From assembly GCA_937959175.1 (NCBI GenBank), contig CALGAS010000387.1, positions 1-8,151 of the forward strand: a stretch of DNA of 8,151 bases. The letters run 5' to 3'. Within the stretch, counting starts at the first letter, position 1; each line of letters opens with the position of its first letter. Under the pieces are notes generated by a model that was not told where the DNA came from, ran no database searches, and saw nothing but the letters and a program-made list of their open reading frames with translations. Shown here one piece after another: positions 6,659-8,151 of this stretch. The translations under genes and the position numbers were made by a program. This DNA is from an uncultured bacterium (GTDB lineage: Bacteria > Planctomycetota > Planctomycetia > Pirellulales > UBA1268).

Positions 6659-7531
6659 ATGTCCGCTCTTGCTCACCTCCAGGCAGAACGCAGCCGGATG
6701 TCCGCCACGGATCGGAAGATCGCGGACTTCATCCTCGACAATGCCCCGCTTCTGCGGGACTACTCCTCGCAGCAGCTCGCCGATGTCGTCAAGGTGAGCC
6801 AGTCGAGCGTCGTCAAGTTTGCCCAGCGGCTCGGCTTCGACGGCTATCCCGACCTGAAGCTATCGGTCAACGAGGCGGTCACCCGGGCGGCGGCCGAAAG
6901 CGAGGCCTCCGCCGGAGGCGGCCACGCGCCGGCAGCCGACGCCGAGGCGACTGGTGCCGAGGCGCTCTGGTCGGCCAAGGCGGCCGCCGAGCTGAGCACC
7001 CGGCAGCGAAACGACGCCGACATGCTCGACACGATCGCCGTCTGGCTGGCCGGGGCGGGCCGCGTGTACCTCGCCGGCAGCGGAGTCGACGGGGATGCGG
7101 CCGGAATCTTCGCCGATCGCCTGGGGCTCCTCGGCTGCCGATGCACTACCTGTCGGCAGCCTGGCAAGATTCTCGGCAAGCTCGCGTCTGCCACGGAGAA
7201 CGACGTGCTGGTCGTGATCGACGGCGGCCTGACGGGGCGGGAGTGGCTGCCCGCCTGTCGTGAGATCCGCAGCCGCGGCGGCCGGCTCGTCACGATCACC
7301 TGGGGCCGGCGGCGGTGGCTGGCCGGCATGGCCGACGGGCCGCTGGTGGTCGTGGCCCACGCCCCGGAGCCGCACGTCGAGGAACTGGCCTACGAAGCTG
7401 CGATGCGGCACCTGCTCGACAGTCTGTTTCTGCGGGTCTTCACCCTCCGCCCCAAGGCCGCGGAAACCTTCGCGGTCCATCGCCGCCGGCCCCGGGACGC
7501 GGCCGCGGCCGCCTCGCGACAACGACTCTGA
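6659..7531 (+). CDS. RpiR/MurR-family transcriptional regulator (HTH + SIS domains)
   Basis: This 290-aa protein has the RpiR architecture. Residues 1-77 form the N-terminal helix-turn-helix domain, with the recognisable SQQLADVVKVSQSSVVKFAQ (37-56) and RLGFDGYPDLKLSV (57-70). A low-complexity Ala/Glu linker (about 78-115) follows, then a SIS domain (about 120-262) with the strand-loop VYLAGSGVDGD (136-146). In the family the SIS domain senses a phosphorylated sugar, such as MurNAc-6-phosphate for MurR. Here the usual S-x-S-G-x-T loop reads IDGGLT (187-192), so both serines are gone and ligand binding may differ. The C-terminal 25 residues are basic and alanine-rich. Placement after a dipeptide epimerase-like gene fits control of murein-fragment or dipeptide use, but the target is inferred. 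Its 3' end overlaps the convergent flavoprotein frame by 142 bp. Confidence 0.88.
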   Translation: MSALAHLQAERSRMSATDRKIADFILDNAPLLRDYSSQQLADVVKVSQSSVVKFAQRLGFDGYPDLKLSVNEAVTRAAAESEASAGGGHAPAADAEATGAEALWSAKAAAELSTRQRNDADMLDTIAVWLAGAGRVYLAGSGVDGDAAGIFADRLGLLGCRCTTCRQPGKILGKLASATENDVLVVIDGGLTGREWLPACREIRSRGGRLVTITWGRRRWLAGMADGPLVVVAHAPEPHVEELAYEAAMRHLLDSLFLRVFTLRPKAAETFAVHRRRPRDAAAAASRQRL

Positions 7532-8151
7532 GCGGAATCCGGACGATCGGGCGAGCCGGTATCTGCCGGGGCCGCCGCCGGGAGGTAGTCGGCCAGCCGG
7601 GGCCGCCGCATCGCCAGCCAGTAGGCGGCGGAAAGTCCCGGCCAGAGGGTCGTGTTGCGGCCGTCCGGATTCACGTACCAACTTCGGCAGGGCAGCTGCC
7701 AGGGAGAGCCGCCCGGTTTGTCCTGCCAGACGGTTCGGCGGAAGCGTTTGGCGAGCTGCTCGTTCCAGGCTCGCTGGACTTCCGGGCGGACCTCGACCGC
7801 GTCGAGCCGGCCCCGCTCGAGCCAGGAGAGACACTGCCGGATGTATCGGACCTGCGCCTCGATCATGAACACAATCGAGTTGTGGCCGAGGCCGGAGTTG
7901 GGCCCCATCAGGAAGAAGAGGTTGGGATAGCCGCTCACGGCCACGCCTCGGTCGGCCTCCGGGCCGGCGGCCCAGTCGTCGGCCAGCCGGCGGCCGGTCC
8001 GCCCGCGGATCGTCATCCCGGCCGTCGCGTTGAAGGTCTCGAAGCCGATCGCCAGGATCAGCACGTCGCAGGGCCGCTCGCTGTTGCCGGCCAAGACGAT
8101 CGAGTGCGGCCGGACCTCACTGATCTTGTGGGTGACGAGGTCGACGTTGTC
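7390..8151 (-). CDS. FAD-dependent monooxygenase (flavin-containing/Baeyer-Villiger type), C-terminal part
   Basis: The last 253 codons are present; the N-terminus with the main FAD fold lies beyond 8151. The frame is open to the edge, so a TTG at 8094 is internal and not a start. The visible part has DVLILAIGFET, a variant of the ATG-type motif (usually LATGF), then YPNLFFLMGPNSGLGHNS, FMIEAQVRYI and SWYVNPDGRNTTLWPG. These are hallmarks of class B flavoprotein monooxygenases acting on ketones or hydrophobic substrates with NAD(P)H. The family's usual end falls near LADYL, whose Leu codon is at 7584-7582. The frame continues 63 further residues, rich in Ala, Arg and Ser, to TAG at 7392-7390, running antisense to the regulator's last 142 bp. 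That tail is unlikely to be conserved and suggests loss of an earlier stop. Substrate unknown. Confidence 0.88.
   Translation of the reverse strand, partial: DNVDLVTHKISEVRPHSIVLAGNSERPCDVLILAIGFETFNATAGMTIRGRTGRRLADDWAAGPEADRGVAVSGYPNLFFLMGPNSGLGHNSIVFMIEAQVRYIRQCLSWLERGRLDAVEVRPEVQRAWNEQLAKRFRRTVWQDKPGGSPWQLPCRSWYVNPDGRNTTLWPGLSAAYWLAMRRPRLADYLPAAAPADTGSPDRPDSAQSRCREAAAAASRGRRRWTAKVSAALGRRVKTRRNRLSSRCRIAAS

Noticed and set aside
6860..7834. A 324-codon minus-strand frame across the regulator and the flavoprotein end
   Set aside because: Antisense to the regulator and out of frame with the flavoprotein; Gly/Pro/Arg-rich composition typical of GC-driven shadows.
1..8151. CRISPR array, insertion sequence, integrase or attachment site
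   Set aside because: No regularly spaced repeats, transposase-like frames or terminal inverted repeats were seen.

Overview
The window is GC-rich DNA with strong third-position GC, and most likely comes from a planctomycete-type bacterium. The grounds are the 23S rRNA sequence, a 23S gene that appears to be transcribed from its own promoter with no 16S or tRNA in front of it, weak Shine-Dalgarno use, and the style of the RND and flavoprotein genes. The phylum call is inference; the individual genes are more secure.

Layout. Positions 1-359 are the 5' part of a 23S rRNA gene on the minus strand, cut by the left edge. Positions 360-772 hold no protein gene. They carry the 23S leader and, on the minus strand, two tandem sigma70-like promoters facing the 23S. 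The proximal promoter has its -10 box inside a perfect 9-bp inverted repeat. A 12-bp palindrome (765-776) sits between the boxes of the distal promoter and overlaps the start codon of the divergent gene.

Positions 773-5466 are a two-gene RND efflux cassette on the plus strand: a periplasmic adaptor (773-2086) and an AcrB-like inner-membrane pump (2083-5466), joined by an ATGA overlap. No outer-membrane channel gene is visible. The next gene, 33 nt downstream on the same strand (5500-6597), encodes an enolase-superfamily protein clearly related to L-Ala-D/L-Glu (dipeptide) epimerases. By alignment from memory it has lost both catalytic lysines and one metal ligand, yet keeps the family's dipeptide-binding features. 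It is followed by an RpiR/MurR-type regulator (6659-7531), whose SIS domain lacks the usual phospho-sugar-binding serines. From the right edge, a minus-strand FAD-dependent monooxygenase (7390-8151, N-terminus outside the window) runs tail-to-tail into the regulator and overlaps its 3' end by 142 bp.

Working picture. The adaptor and pump form an export machine. The epimerase-like protein and the RpiR-like regulator may be a separate two-gene unit related to murein-peptide or dipeptide sensing, with both proteins changed at the residues that define their families' chemistry. That pair is the most unusual thing here. The flavoprotein is probably unrelated.
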